In this document: in pieces, positions 22,191-33,905 of the stretch
Position numbering within the stretch: position 1 is the stretch's first letter
Layout of the letters: each line of letters starts with the position of its first letter
Assembly: GCF_027244095.1 (NCBI RefSeq)
Contig: NC_069671.1
Coordinates: forward strand, 12,368,482-12,432,481
Direction of reading: 5' to 3'
Length of the DNA stretch: 64,000 bases
From: Hemicordylus capensis
Taxonomy: Eukaryota > Chordata > Lepidosauria > Squamata > Cordylidae
Translations under genes and position numbers: made by a program
The notes under the pieces: model-generated
What the model was told of the DNA's origin: nothing
The model's input: only the letters and a program-made list of their open reading frames with translations
Databases searched by the model: none

Positions 22191-22230
<40 letters not shown>
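22191..22230. repeat. (CT)n(CA)n compound microsatellite
   Basis: Eight CT units followed by about twelve CA units. Confidence 0.9.
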
Positions 22231-22564
22231 CTCCCTACCTCTGCAGAATGATGGGGAGATTGCAAGAGACTGGATTGGATTTTTACAAGACTTGGCATTA
22301 GGTAAGGCTCCAGGTCCGATCTCTCAGAGATTCCAAGAGCAATTTCCTCACTTCCCAGAGCTGCCCTTGAATTCTGGTCATGCTGACAATGAAGTTATTT
22401 TATTAATGACAGAGTTAGTATGCATTCACAGAAGAGACCAGTCATACTTCCACACTAGAGCCCTTTAGGACTCCTGAGACATTCCTCTTCCGCACTTGGC
22501 TGAAAGTGGAATTAAAACAGAGGTTCCACACAGTATTTGATATAGTGTTATATTAACTAGCAAT

Positions 22565-22870
22565 GAGAGGAGAGCTGGTCTTGTAGTAGCAAGCATGACT
22601 TGTCCCCATAGCTAAGCAGGGTCTGCCCTGGTTGCATATGAATGGGAGACTTGATGTATGAGCACTGGAAAATATTCCCTTTAGGGGATGGATGGAGCTG
22701 CTCTGGGAAGAGCATCTGGGTTCCAAGTTCCCTCCCTGGAAGCATCTCCAAGATAGGGCTGAGAGAGATTCCTGCCTGCAACCTTGGAGAAGCCGCTGCC
22801 AGTCTGTGAAGACAATACTGAGCTAGATAGACCAATGGTCTGACTCAGTATATGGCAGTTTCCTATGTTC
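22565..22870 (+). repeat. Composite 5S/tRNA SINE, full length
   Basis: The head TAGCTAAGCAGGGTCTGCCC plus GAATGGGAGACTTGATG keeps the 5S A box and C box nearly unchanged. The middle GCTCTGGGAAGAGCATCTGG is a diverged tRNA-like segment. The tail ends CTGACTCAGTATATGGCAG and TTCCTATGTTC. It is the cleanest 5S-bearing copy in the window. Confidence 0.85.
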
Positions 22871-23067
22871 CTAATGCCCTGCCACCAGGCAGATCCTTCA
22901 ATAGTGTCTACTCACAAGAAAGCTCCTGGCGGCTTCAACGAAAAGTGTATTCCTTGCAGGTTCTGCTTGTTTTATGGCTTACTTTTGAGCCAGCTTTGTT
23001 TTCATGGTGCCATATTAGCTTCTGTGCTCATAGAAGGGATGCAGGGAGGGCTTTCTTGTTGTTAAAA

Positions 23068-23315
23068 ATACCTGCATCCTGCTTTTCATCAACAACAAAA
23101 TAGTTCCCAGAGTGGTTTACATAGCAAAATAAATTAAGAGGATCCTCGTCTCAAAGGCACTCACAATCTAAAAAGAAACCCGAGAGAGACATCACAACAC
23201 CCACTGTGAGGGACACTATTCTGGGATGAATAGGATCAGTTGCTTTCCCCCTGCTAAATATAAAAGAACACCACTTCACCAGATGCCTCTTTGCCCGTTA
23301 GGGGTGTGTGTGGAT
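23068..23315 (-). repeat. LINE-tail repeat of the same family
   Basis: TCCTGCTTTTCATCAACAAC, CACTCACAATCTAAAAAGAA and CAGATGCCTCTTTGCCCGTT follow the family order. Confidence 0.65.
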
Positions 23316-23689
23316 CTAATTACTGGTTTCTTCCCTATTTTTTCCTCTTCATTAAAATAGCATTACAGCCAAAAGTGAATAAACAGGCCGGCAGACCCAA
23401 AGGACCCGGTGGAAGCACCTCAGCATAGTTTTCTATTGGTGGTAGATTTCCCTTATCACTAGCAAATTTGTATTGTGGAGTCTTGTAAGGACTCTGACTG
23501 CCCATGAAGTCTCTCATGAACTAATAGCCAAATTGCCAAGTTCCCCTGCAAGAGGTATTTAACTCAAGTTAAAGTCAGGGCTTTGCACTTCTCGGCTGCA
23601 GGGAGAGGCACCCTGGGCAAATGTCAACTTTGGTGGTGCCTCCCGCCGCCCCAGCTGAGACATGCAGAACCCTGGCTTTAACCACATTC

Positions 23690-24140
23690 GCCCCTATGAA
23701 CCTGCCAGGGCCCTCCACCCATCATCTCAGGCCCTGTTCGTGGCCCCGCCACTAACAGAGATCTGGTTAACAGGGACTAGAGACAGGGCCTTTTTGGTTG
23801 TGGCCCCCTTGGCTTTGGAATGCCCTCCCTGAAGAGCTTCAGCATTGTCCCTCCCTCAGTGTGTTTTTAAAAAACGACTAAAAACACATCTTTTTAAAGA
23901 GGCCTTTTAACATTTCACCAGTTGTTTATATCTGGTAGGTTATTTAGTTCTTACCATTCTCAGTTTTGAGCTTTTAAAATTACTTTTAATTTGAAACTTA
24001 AAAAAACAACTGTAATTCTGATTGTGGTATTAGCTTGGATTTTTAACTTGTTTAACTTAATTTGGTTACTTTTATCTATTTTATAAATGTTGTGAGTTGC
24101 CCCAAGCAGTAGTGTAAAGATTTTAAATAAATAAATGAAT
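23690..24140 (+). repeat. LINE 3' end (CR1/L2-like)
   Basis: TGGCTTTGGAATGCCCTCCC is the end of a coding region, followed by the 3' UTR (AAAAACACATCTTTTTAAAG, TTTAATTTGAAACTT) and an end GTGAGTTGCCCCAAGC then AAATAAATAAATG. It is closely related to 61505-62070. Confidence 0.75.
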
Positions 24141-25602
24141 TTAACTTGAGTTGTGCAGGCTGCCCTTTCACTGGAATGGAAGAGTGTTCAGGACAGGAGA
24201 GAGAGAGAGGGCAAAGCAAGACAAGGTTGACTTTGCTGGCTGACTCTTCGCCGCCGCCACCCCCCTCCGTGCCCCCCCCCCCAATTCACCCTCCAGGGAG
24301 GAGAGCAAAAGGGCACTCCCAGCAAATCAGACATGGCAGTGGTTACTTGGAGAGGCAAAGGGAGGCATGTAGCAACCCCCAAGAATTGGTGCCTTAGGCA
24401 ACCGTCTACATCTCTCAAGTGGATGGGCCAGCCCTGGAAGTGGGAATCTGGTATATTTGCGTCATTTAATAGCTCTGGATTTCATTTTTGTATATGCATA
24501 AAGTACATACCATCCAACCTGTAACTGTTCTTCTGCCACTCCTACTGGTCAGTCTAGTGAGATTCAGTATGGTACCGCCTACTTTGAAGATAAGATTATG
24601 GTGGAAAACTATCTCCTTGACATGGGGGGAAACTATGGAGGCCTTTTAGGTAGTGCCCTGACAATGTGCTACTGCCGCAGGCAGCCGCATTTCACCCCGA
24701 AGCAGCAATGAACATGGAACAGGTGTGAATAATTATTCAAGAAGGGGAGAGCCATTGGGACCTGGGCCTTTATTATTCAGAAGTGTAGTCTATCCACTTG
24801 GAAATATTAATGACTCTCCTTCTGTACAAAGTCGGTCCCTTGAAGCCTGGCCTCCAGTTTGAATTCCACCTTTTGGGAACAATCAAAACGCCTTCTTGAT
24901 GGAAATGTGTAATTTGATGAAGCCTTTTGTCTTAGTAATAATGCTAAACTCCATCTGGAGACTTTTGCTCCCCTCTTTGAAGCTGGAATGGAAGCCTGAA
25001 ACACTGAAGGGCACTTTCACTAAAAGGAGGCGGAAAGGAAACCTTAACAGTTGCCAGAGAAGATTGATCTCTGGCCTGGATTCCTGTGCTTTCCCCTCAC
25101 TACAGCCTGCATTAGCCATTTGGTTTCTTTGATGGCAAGATATACAACTGGCAGTATTGTGCTGAGAAACAAACAATTTCATTGTTTTTGATATGTAGAA
25201 ATCAGTGGGGAAGGAAACACTGAACATGCTAACTGTGCTGTCTTTCATGTCTTGGGCTGGGCGTTATTTGCAACATCTCCTTTAATAACACTCTCAGCTA
25301 ATTGCTGCAAGTCCTGCTGCTGGCAGACTTTGTTTACTGTTGGGTATAAACAGCCAAGCCATTCCATACACTGCTTAAGGATAAACCCAGCCAGAGTGTG
25401 TTTACATAGCCAATATATATAGCTGCCTTTGTATATATGTTCACCTGTGCTAAATTGAATATGCGTTCTTTCTGAATTTTGGGGCTGCTTGCTTGTTTCT
25501 GATTTTGTTCAGTATAACAATCCTGTGTTGTAATGCTTGTTTTCTGTCACTAGGGGTCAGTATACTGCCATTTTCACAAATAATATTAAAATCACCCAGT
25601 GG
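24141..25602. other. Intergenic, mostly unassigned
   Basis: A GC-rich segment at 24190-24330 and a GGCCAGCCCTGG-type end near 24425 hint at an old DNA transposon. No gene is seen. Confidence 0.35.
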
Positions 25603-25649
25603 TGAACATAGGAATCTACTTCATACTGAGCATTGGTCCATTGAGCTAA

Positions 25650-25817
25650 ATCAATCAATCAATCATCTTACGGTCCAAGACCAGCATAAGACATAACATG
25701 ATTCATAATAATAAAACCAAATTATGGAACAATAACACTATACTACTTTAAAGTTACTACTCTAATGCTATAAAACTATATTATAATACTATAGAGCTGT
25801 ATCCTTATAAAAGAGAA
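25650..25817 (-). repeat. AT-rich retroposon tail inserted in a SINE
   Basis: It begins ATCAATCAATCAATC, then CTTACGGTCCAAGACCAGCA, and continues AT-rich. The tetranucleotide end and the flanking 13-base duplication (25637-25649, 26088-26100) fit a short 3' LINE insertion in the - direction. I do not recognise the exact LINE. Confidence 0.55.
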
Positions 25818-25830
25818 TAGCATCCATTGA

Positions 25831-26082
25831 TAGCCTCCTATCAATGGGGAAATGCTTGACAAACAAACAGAAGGTTGCCGGTTCGAATCCCCACTGGTAT
25901 GTTTCTCAGAGTATGGGAAACATCTATATTGGGCAGCAGCGATATAGGAAGATGCTGAAAGGCATCCTCTCATACTGCGCGGGAGGAGGCAATGGTCAAC
26001 CCCTCCTGTATTCTACCAAAGAAAACCACAGGGCTCTGTGGGTGCCAGGAGTCGGAATTGACTTGACGGCACACTTTACCTT
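25831..26082 (+). repeat. tRNA-derived SINE (second family) with target duplication
   Basis: The head AATGGGGAAATGCTTGAC, with B box GGTTGCCGGTTCGAATCCCC, is followed by a body with GCAGCGATATAGGAAGATGC and a 3' end GAATTGACTTGACGGCACAC. The 13-base TAGCATCCATTGA flanks it at 25818-25830 and 26083-26095, so this is a complete insertion. Confidence 0.85.
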
Positions 26083-26113
26083 TAGCATCCATTGAGCTAA
26101 GCATTGTCTACAC

Positions 26114-26270
26114 CAGGGATTCTCAACGTTGGGTCCCAACATTGGACCCAACGTTATTGGATGTTATTGGACTTCAGCTCCCATAATCCCCAGTCCTGGT
26201 GGCCTTTGGTTGGGGATTATGGGAATTGAAGTCCAATAACATCTGGGGACCCAAACGCTGAGAAACCCTG
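26114..26270. mobile_element. hAT MITE with perfect 8-bp target duplication
   Basis: Ends CAGGGATTCTCAACG and CGCTGAGAAACCCTG. GTCTACAC is duplicated exactly at 26106-26113 and 26271-26278, which is the hAT signature. It interrupts a composite SINE and is therefore younger than it. Confidence 0.88.
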
Positions 26271-27237
26271 GTCTACACTGACAGCAGCTCTCCAAGGTTA
26301 CAGGTAGAAGTCTTTTCTAGCCCTACCAGGGACTGAACCTGGGACCTTCTGCATGCAAAGCAATGCTCTGCCCCTGATCTATGGCCCATCCCCCCAAATA
26401 CAAGGAAACGTTCATTTAAAATCATGTTTCATTCTCTATAATTTAGTTCTTCCCTTTTTAACAGAAGACCTCTAGTATGGCTAACAATCCATTGTCTCCA
26501 CTACATGGTGGTTTGTATAAAAGAAGTATAGTCTCATGGAGCTGGAGATTTTCTCCCTCTCAGATACAGAAAATAAATAAAAAGTTATTTTCAAGGCATA
26601 TCTTGGATATTGGCCTATGGGTTGATTCCCACACCATCCATTTTCAAGACCCATTACATTTTCAATCCAGTATCTCAGTGTACCAACTATCCAAAGGGCA
26701 GTACCTGAATAAAGTAAAGCAAAATATATATAATCCTCCTCCAGAATCTAAGGTCATTGATGTCAATTTTGGTATCTGACATGGCAGAGATCCATAAGCA
26801 CGAAAACAAGTTGCAGATCAATGCAGATCTCCAGTCCCAACCTATTTTTAGTCAACCCTAACCCGACCTGAACCAAAAATAAGAACTGCTAACTGAGCTA
26901 ACATTTTGCTGCGTCTTGGTCAGCATTAGAATGGTGGCTTCCATAGGGTTGATTTCTGTTGACATAAGGCCACTTCAGTTATTTGATCTGACAATCATAC
27001 ACGCACAAGTATTTGTCCCCTTGTTATGTATTATGCTCTGAAGCCTAAGCTGTCTGTAGCTTTTTAGCACATGTATAAAATGGTCAAATAGATGTCTGTA
27101 TCATCAAGTGCAACAGTGTACACAGACTACATGCTAATTCTGTCATGTTAGAAAATGTGACAAAGCATCTGTGTCAACCCAGTCTCCACTTTATGGCAAT
27201 ACATTTTTGCCACATGCACATACCACGGGGCGCTACA

Positions 27238-27485
27238 TACGTGGACATTTATACCCCGGTTTTCAACAGAATTTCTCAACGCGGTTTACACAGATGCATA
27301 AATAATGAATAAGATGGTCCCCTGTCTCATCAGGGCTCACAATCTAAAAAACAACAGAGGGTAGACACCAGCAACAGCCACTGGAGGGGTGCTGTGCTGG
27401 GGATGAAGCCTGTTGCTCTCGCCTGCCAGACAGAAGAGATTCACCACTTGAAAAGGTGCTTCTTTGCTCAGTTTAGCAGGGGAAA
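27238..27485 (-). repeat. LINE-tail repeat of the same family
   Basis: ATTTATACCCCGGTTTTCAA, AGGGCTCACAATCTAAAAAA, GTAGACACCAGCAACAGCCA and AAGGTGCTTCTTTGCTCAG are the diagnostic blocks. Confidence 0.7.
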
Positions 27486-28271
27486 TATTTATATTTATAT
27501 TCACCATTATAAACGTGCTTTATAATATTAGTTATATTTCCCATCATAAACCTGCTTGAAAACATATACAGTATTGGTTATGTACATGCTTTATATGTTT
27601 AGGTACAGACAAAAAATATTTTAGGTGAAAAAAATGAGCATGCCAACTAACTCCAAGCTATTCACCCAGCCTGACTTGTTATTCCAGACCCCCCAAATAA
27701 AAGAGCAGTTCCCCCACCAGGACCTACCCCTGTCCAAAGAAGGACATCAAAAGTCTCACTACAAGCCCTTAAGCAGAGATTTCTGGATTGAGTTCCTGCA
27801 CTTTACAGTTATACCCACATTCAGCCAAGCCTCTTAAGTGTGAAACAGATCAAATTCTGTATTGAGCACTGATCCGTAACCTTGAGGTTGAGACCACCAA
27901 GTTAGTTCATGTTTGATCTTGCTTAGATTTAAAATGCAGGTCGCTGCCTCTTTCCTTCCCCCACCCTCTGTAGGTTTCGCTATTCAGTCATATATTCTGT
28001 CTGTGTTAACTAAAACATCGCCTCAAGTTTAGAACAAGGCCATAATTCAATTACGGAGCTGTGTTTCGCTTTTCAAGGTTAAAATCCAGCAACCTGCCTA
28101 AAACTAAGATGCAGCAGCAATAGGGGATATTTAATCTGGCAACATATGGTGTCGTTTATAACTTTTGGAGAAAATTGTTTCAGATCTTGCAGTTAAGAAG
28201 GGGAGAAAATCTATTCTGAATCAGAGAGGTATTTGAGCCTGGACTTCCTTATGCGGCTGTGTTAGTGCTGT

Positions 28272-28460
28272 TGGGAAGCTGCCTTATATTGAGTCAGACC
28301 CTTGGTCCATCCAGCTCAGCACTGTTTACACTGACTGGCAACTCTCCAAAGTTTTAGGCAGGAGTCTCTCCCAGCCTTCACTGGAAATGCCACCAGCGTT
28401 TGAACTTGGGACCTTCTGCATGCAAAGCAGATGCTGTACCACCAAGCGATGGCCTCATCC
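28272..28460 (-). repeat. Composite 5S/tRNA SINE, tail and tRNA module
   Basis: The tail GAAGCTGCCTTATATTGAGT and TCCATCCAGCTCAGCACTGT is followed by a clear tRNA module in reverse (TTTGAACTTGGGACCTTCTG, TGCAAAGCAGATGCTGTACC). The 5S head is absent. Confidence 0.8.
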
Positions 28461-29799
28461 AAATCCCACAAGATAATCCCTTGACGAAAGACAATGTAGT
28501 TATACGGTTTGTCTGTGTGTTCTCTAAGCATGGCCAGATCCTGCCCATGGCTTTGATATTATTTGTGAATTAAATTAATATTAATGCACTACAGTTAACA
28601 ACAACACTACAATGACTGACAACCCCATAACTGAGCACTCTACTTAAACAAAAAATACACATACCTTATCTTTCTCTATATATAAAGAGACTTGTTCATT
28701 GAGAAATATCAAAATTGTTAAGCTACTTCTAGCTGAAACCTAGTTACCTGGAGGACCATAAGTGCCTTGCTTATATCACATCACACTTTATATCACTTCT
28801 ATAGCACATGTGCCTGCCTTTCTCATTTTCCTCTTTGTTTTTCTTCTTTTCTCTTTCTCCTTCCCTTCCCACCTTCATTTATTCCCTTTTGAACATAAAT
28901 TCTAGACAGCTAAAGAAAATGGTGGTGAAGCTGCTGTTGCATTCCATCTTAGACTAGGTCTTGGCCTACTAATTGGAAGGCTATGGGTTCAGTTAGAAGG
29001 GAGATCCTAAACTGGCTCTTCTGATTTCCTGGACTTTTGGGGTACAATTTTGTTTCTAATCTTGCTAGAGGTGGTACAGCCTTAAGACGTTCCCCACTCC
29101 TACTCAGTCTCATAATTCTGTGGCTGGAAGGATGGCACTCTACAAGCTCAGGTACCATCAATACAGTATTCCTGTTTCATTGGAGGCTCCGCAGTGACAC
29201 TTTTAAGAGATGGCTTTGGCTGGCACCATTCTTAACTTGGAATTTATTCAGTAGTTGTTTTCTGATCCTTCCTACCGTCCACCATGGGTTTACGAAATGT
29301 GGCATTGATGGGAGAAGCAGATTGTAAACAGCTTAGAGGAAAGATCAGATTTTGGCCTCGTGGCTAGAGGGGTCAGTAAGCAAAAGGGCAAAACTGTTTA
29401 CATTAAACCATATTATCCTAAGGTGATAGAAGTCTCAGTTCTTACCACCTGTTTATATAACAGTTCATATTTATCTCCAGATTTATCTGTGGTTTATAGA
29501 AAGATGCAGTTTATCTACAGAAAGGCAAGCACATGTGATATAAAACTCAAATTTTATTCCTATGGACATGTTGGGAATTAAAAGTAGGCCCCAAGACTGA
29601 AGACAGTTGCTTTAATTTATTTCCTATGGATGTTAACCAGACAATATTAAGAATTCTCCCATTGATGTGTGTGGCATAAATGTGTCCTAAAATGAGCAAA
29701 AACTCAAAAATTCATGTAAATGTATTATTTACAAGAATATTTGCGCATCTTTCCATATTTTACAGGTCTCTATATGCTCCAAGCATCCATGTTGTTATA

Positions 29800-30135
29800 A
29801 CTTATTTAAAATATTTATACTCCACCCCTTCAGTGCACTACCACTCGGGATGGCTTACAACATTAATCAAATAGATACCATATAGGACAAAAATGAATAA
29901 GGTTAAAGTTAAAAGACCAGGCGAAAACCACAATTGAAATAACAAGTTTTAACTGAAATTTAAAAGTTATCAGGAAAAAGCTAAACACTAAGAAACCTAC
30001 CAGTTGTTTATTAAAAGGAAGGAAGCATGGCGAAGCTCTTCCCAGAGGGTGTTCCAAAGTTGAGGGGCCAGAACCGATTTTAAAGTACCTGTCCCTGGTT
30101 AATCACTGTCTCTAATCTGTCCCTATTCTTTGCCC
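29800..30135 (-). repeat. LINE 3' tail
   Basis: AAAATATTTATACTCCACCC, CACTCGGGATGGCTTACAAC and then CCCAGAGGGTGTTCCAAAGT show a reversed LINE tail and the end of its coding region, strongly decayed. Confidence 0.5.
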
Positions 30136-30935
30136 TTTGGGGTGTCTTGTTAAAAATACTTCGTGCAAGTTGCTAGTGTGAGAGTCTACTTTTCAGGGTT
30201 CATCTCTCCCCAGAGTCTCCAGAAAGTTAAACTTCATAGTGGGGAGCAGATGCATCATCTATGGTGCTGATTCCTGCCCATAGCATGAAGCTGTGATGGG
30301 ACGCTCAGTCTTTCAGATCAAACTCCGAACCTGCCAAGGCAGTGATCTTCACTATTCTTCAACCTGCCAAGGCAGTGGTTTTAACTATTTAACTATTCAT
30401 GTGCACGTTGGCAAAACAAAAACCTTCAACGTGAGAGGCATTCCCCACTGTGCTGACCTTCACACAATACTCCACTTTCCCCAGTGGTGGGAGGGCCCTT
30501 TACTATAAGAGACTCTTAAGAGCTCTAGGAGGAAAGCTCTGGAAAGGGCTACACGCACTGACAAGATGGTTCGGGAGCAGAAAAAGGCTCCCTTTCCCCT
30601 AAAGAAGCCCGCCCAGCATTGGGCACACACAGCACTGCAGAGTTGGGAACGGCTGCCTTCACGTGGCTCGAGGGGGACTGTAGCATTCAGATTCTGCCAA
30701 AGCTTCACACAGGCCAGATAAACAATTAACAATTTAACCATTAACGGGGGCTGCCTCTGGCCTCGGGGAGTTGCAATGAAGAACACTGTGCCAAGACATA
30801 TTTTGAACTCTTAACAGCAAAACAGTTATATTTTTCTGCAGTGCCTTTATCCAAACACTCTCCTGACTTTTAAAACTGTGAAGACAGGTAATTGCAGAGT
30901 TGGGCATCTCCGCAGGACTATTTCTGGGATGGGGC

Positions 30936-31000
30936 AAAGGCTGCAATCCTATACCCACTTAACCTAGGAGTAAGCTCCGCTGAATTCAATGGGACCGACT
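30936..31000. repeat. Old palindromic repeat fragment (GAATTCAATGGGA type)
   Basis: GCTGCAATCCTATACCCACT, CCTAGGAGTAAGCTCCGCTG and AATTCAATGGGACC. Only one half is preserved. Confidence 0.6.
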
Positions 31001-31439
31001 CAATCCCTCTCCACCCCCACCCCCACGAGACGCCCATGGAGAGTAACTGAGTATAGAACACAGCCGGCAAACTAGAGTTTCAGCCATGTGTAACAGAAAG
31101 TGGCAGGAAGCGCTTGGGCAGCTCATAGGAGCATCAGGGCGACAAGCATGTCCTTGTTTTCCATCTGTGAAGCTCTGCAGGTCTATTCTCAAGGCTTTCA
31201 TGCAGCAAACGTTTCCTAATAAAGTCAACAAGATCTTCTGCCACCTTATTGACTTTGCTGGATGTTGCGCCTGAGTAAAAACCATTCCAGTTTACACAGC
31301 GTAAAAATATATGCTGCTTTGGCCAAAAACATAAACACTTCCTCAGCTTTTGCACATGGTATTCTAAACCACACCGTACAGCAGAGCTTTACATAAAATA
31401 TTCTAAGATGCTTCTCCCAAATATTTGCATGGCGCTTGC

Positions 31440-32822
31440 TACACCAGTACAAGGTGGATATAAAATCTATAGGAAGGATAGGGAGGGGCGCCTTGGAGGT
31501 GGGGTAGCACTGTATGTTAAAGAAGGGATAGAATCTTAACAAGGTAGAAAACCTAGGTGGACTGGAGTCCTCCACAGAAACCCTGTGGGTGACAATACAA
31601 GGCCTGAAAGGAAATGTGCTACTGGGGACGTGCTATTGCCCTCCTGATCAAAACGCTGACAGTGACTGGGAGTTGCAGCAGGAAATCAGCGTATAGGTGC
31701 TTATACGCCAATGCCAGAAGCCTCTGAGCCAAGATGGGTGAGCTGGAGTGCTTGGTTGCTAATGCAGAAATAGATATAGTGGGCATAACAGAAACATGGT
31801 GGAACAGTGAGAACCAGTGGGACACTGTTCTCCCTGGATATAATCTCTATAGGAAGGACAGAGAGGTGGAGTAGCACTGTATTTTAAAGAAGTGATAGAA
31901 TCTAACAAGGTAGAAATCCTAGGTTGACTGGAGTCCTCCACAGAAACCCTGTGGGTGACAATACAAGTACAAGTAGCACAATACAATGTGCTACTGGGGA
32001 TGTGCTATCGCCTCCAGATCAAAACGCTGACAGTGACTGGGAGTTGCAGCTGAAAGGGAAAATCAGGAGAGTCACTTTGCTCCAGAGTGAATGGAGTTCA
32101 CTCAAAACCACAATACTAGAAGCCCAGTTAGACTGTATACCCAAAAGGAGGAAAGGTACCACTAAGTCCAGGAAGATGCCAGCATGGCTAACAGGTACTG
32201 TCAAGGAAGCCATAAAAGGGAAGTAGACTTCCTTCCAAAATTGGAAGGCCTGTCCAAATGAAGAGAACACCTTTCTTATGAGGCAAGGCTATGACACCTT
32301 GGGCTATTTAGTTTAGAAAAAAGACAACTGCGGGGAGACATGATAGAGGTCTATAAAATCAAGCATGGTGTGGAGAAAGTGGATAGAGAGAGATTCTTCT
32401 CCCTCTCACATAACACTAGAACCAGGGGTCATCCCATGAAATTGATTGCCAGGAAATTTAGGACCAGCAAATAGAGATTTTTTTCACACAACGCATAATC
32501 AACTTGTGGAATTTTCTACCACAAGATGTGGTGACAGCCAAAAACCTGGATGGCTTTAAGAAGGGTTTGGATAACTTCATGCAGGAGAGGTCTATCAGTG
32601 GCTACTAGTCAGAGGGCTATAGGCCACCTCCAGCCTCAAAGGCAGGATGCTTCTGAGTACCAGTTGCAGGGGAGTAACAGCAGGAGAGAGGGCATGCCCC
32701 TTTCAACTCCTGCCTGTAGGCTTCCAGTGGCATCTGGTGGGCCACTGTGCAAAACAGGATGCTGGATTAGAAGGGCCAGCCTTGGACCCAATCCAGCAGG
32801 GCTGCTCTTATGTTTTTCAGGT
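31440..32822 (+). mobile_element. CR1 LINE remnant with endonuclease part and 3' end
   Basis: About 31690-31900 encodes the start of a CR1 apurinic-type endonuclease (DIVGITETWW, then PGYNLYRKDR). At about 32150-32270 the sequence jumps from the endonuclease-RT linker (KSRKMPAWLTGTVKEAIKGK) straight to the far C-terminus of ORF2 (GDMIEVYKIKHGVEKVDRER, NTRTRGHPMKLI) and the 3' UTR ending CCAGCAGGGCTGCTCTTATG. Nearly all the reverse transcriptase is therefore deleted. A block of about 190 bases after the endonuclease start occurs twice (31440-31680 and 31840-32050). Confidence 0.88.
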
Positions 32823-33218
32823 TGTGTTGCTGCAATATCATGAAGCTGTTCAGGCTTAGCCATTGACAAGCCTGGCCCTGGATTTTGATTGTAAATCTGT
32901 CAAAAAGATAAATATGTTGTTAATTTTCCTGCATTTTCCTAACCAACATCCCTCAGAAAAGAAAGAGGGGGAGGGGGAAAATACTCTCATGCCTCCTGAA
33001 CAGTACCAGGGGTTTATGTTTCCTGTAATCCAACGCCTGTGGATTCAGACACAAAAGAAATAGGTCAAAAGCTTGTTTATTATGCAGGGCATACTGAAAG
33101 GGAATGGCCAGATTTCAGCATTGCATCTCTAGCTAACTTGCTGCTGTTGTCTTATTCCTTCGGCTAGCTTCCTATTTATTTTAAAAATGATAAATGCAGG
33201 ATTTGTGGGCCTTGCTGC

Positions 33219-33241
33219 TTTTTTTTTTTTTTTTTTTTTTT
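33219..33241. repeat. Poly-T run, 23 bases
   Basis: An uninterrupted T tract; no adjacent SINE body is recognised, so its origin is open. Confidence 0.9.
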
Positions 33242-33544
33242 GAATAATTGGACTCTCCACTGTAAAGAAATCAAAACAAGAAAAAACCTCAGGGGGGAAT
33301 AGAGTTTCTCAAATCCTCAATCAATATGAGCGCAACTTGGAAAATTCAAAGGCATGCCCAATAAGTTGGGTTTTTGTTTTATTTTTAATTATTATTCTTT
33401 GAACACCAAAACCCATTGTCTCCCCTTGCACTCCCATGATATTGCATGATGCTTTGGAAACCACCCCAATTCCAAAACGTGTTCGCCATGTAAGTCGTAA
33501 CATAGTAGATTGCTGTCCAAGAACAAAGACCAAAAGTGTGTCAA

Positions 33545-33905
33545 CCCTATTTATTTTGTAGATTTAGATCCTGCCTTTCCAATTCTAAGAGAAGTTCAAG
33601 GTGGTTACTGGGGTTATAAAGAATAATTTGAATTCAATAAAAGCAGTGAACCAATAAAACCACTGAGGGCCATTTATTAAAAAATATTCAGATCCAGGCA
33701 GCCAGAAGAGTTAAAAACCAGACCCGCAAGCAAGCACCACTAAACTTGACAAAAGAGATGCTTCAAGGGAGCAAGATTCATCTCCCCCAACAAGGAATTC
33801 CATAGTCTGGATCTTGCTGCCAGGAAAGCCCCAGCCCAACTTCAGCTGATGACAGGACCACTCTGAGGGTCAGCTGATCATAGAGGACAGGCATAAGGGT
33901 GGAGA
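33545..33905 (-). repeat. LINE 3' tail
   Basis: TAGATCCTGCCTTTCCAATT, GAGAAGTTCAAGGTGGTTAC and then AAGGAATTCCATAGTCTGGA are the reverse of a CR1/L3-like LINE end. Confidence 0.6.

Larger units (their letters stand above)
19864..22564. other. Intergenic, mostly unassigned
   Basis: A probable LINE-tail fragment lies near 20110-20250 (TTTTATGATATTTTAAAACTT) and a composite SINE at 21026-21200. Nothing else is recognised. Confidence 0.4.
25603..26395 (-). repeat. Composite 5S/tRNA SINE split by nested insertions
   Basis: The tail (ATAGGAATCTACTTCATACT) runs to 25649 and resumes at 26088. It is then cut again by a hAT-like element at 26114-26270 and finishes with the tRNA module (GGGACCTTCTGCATGCAAAG) near 26395. 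The 13-base TCCATTGAGCTAA is duplicated at 25637-25649 and 26088-26100 and marks the first interruption. Confidence 0.85.
26396..31439. other. Intergenic, sparse old repeats
   Basis: Apart from the repeats listed (27238, 28272, 29800, 30936) no gene or RNA is recognised. 28988-29345 may be a further decayed LINE piece. Confidence 0.4.

Noticed and set aside
22565-22870. Possible functional 5S rRNA or tRNA gene
   Set aside because: The 5S and tRNA similarities are partial and fused with a common tail in many copies; neither folds into a complete mature RNA. This is a SINE.
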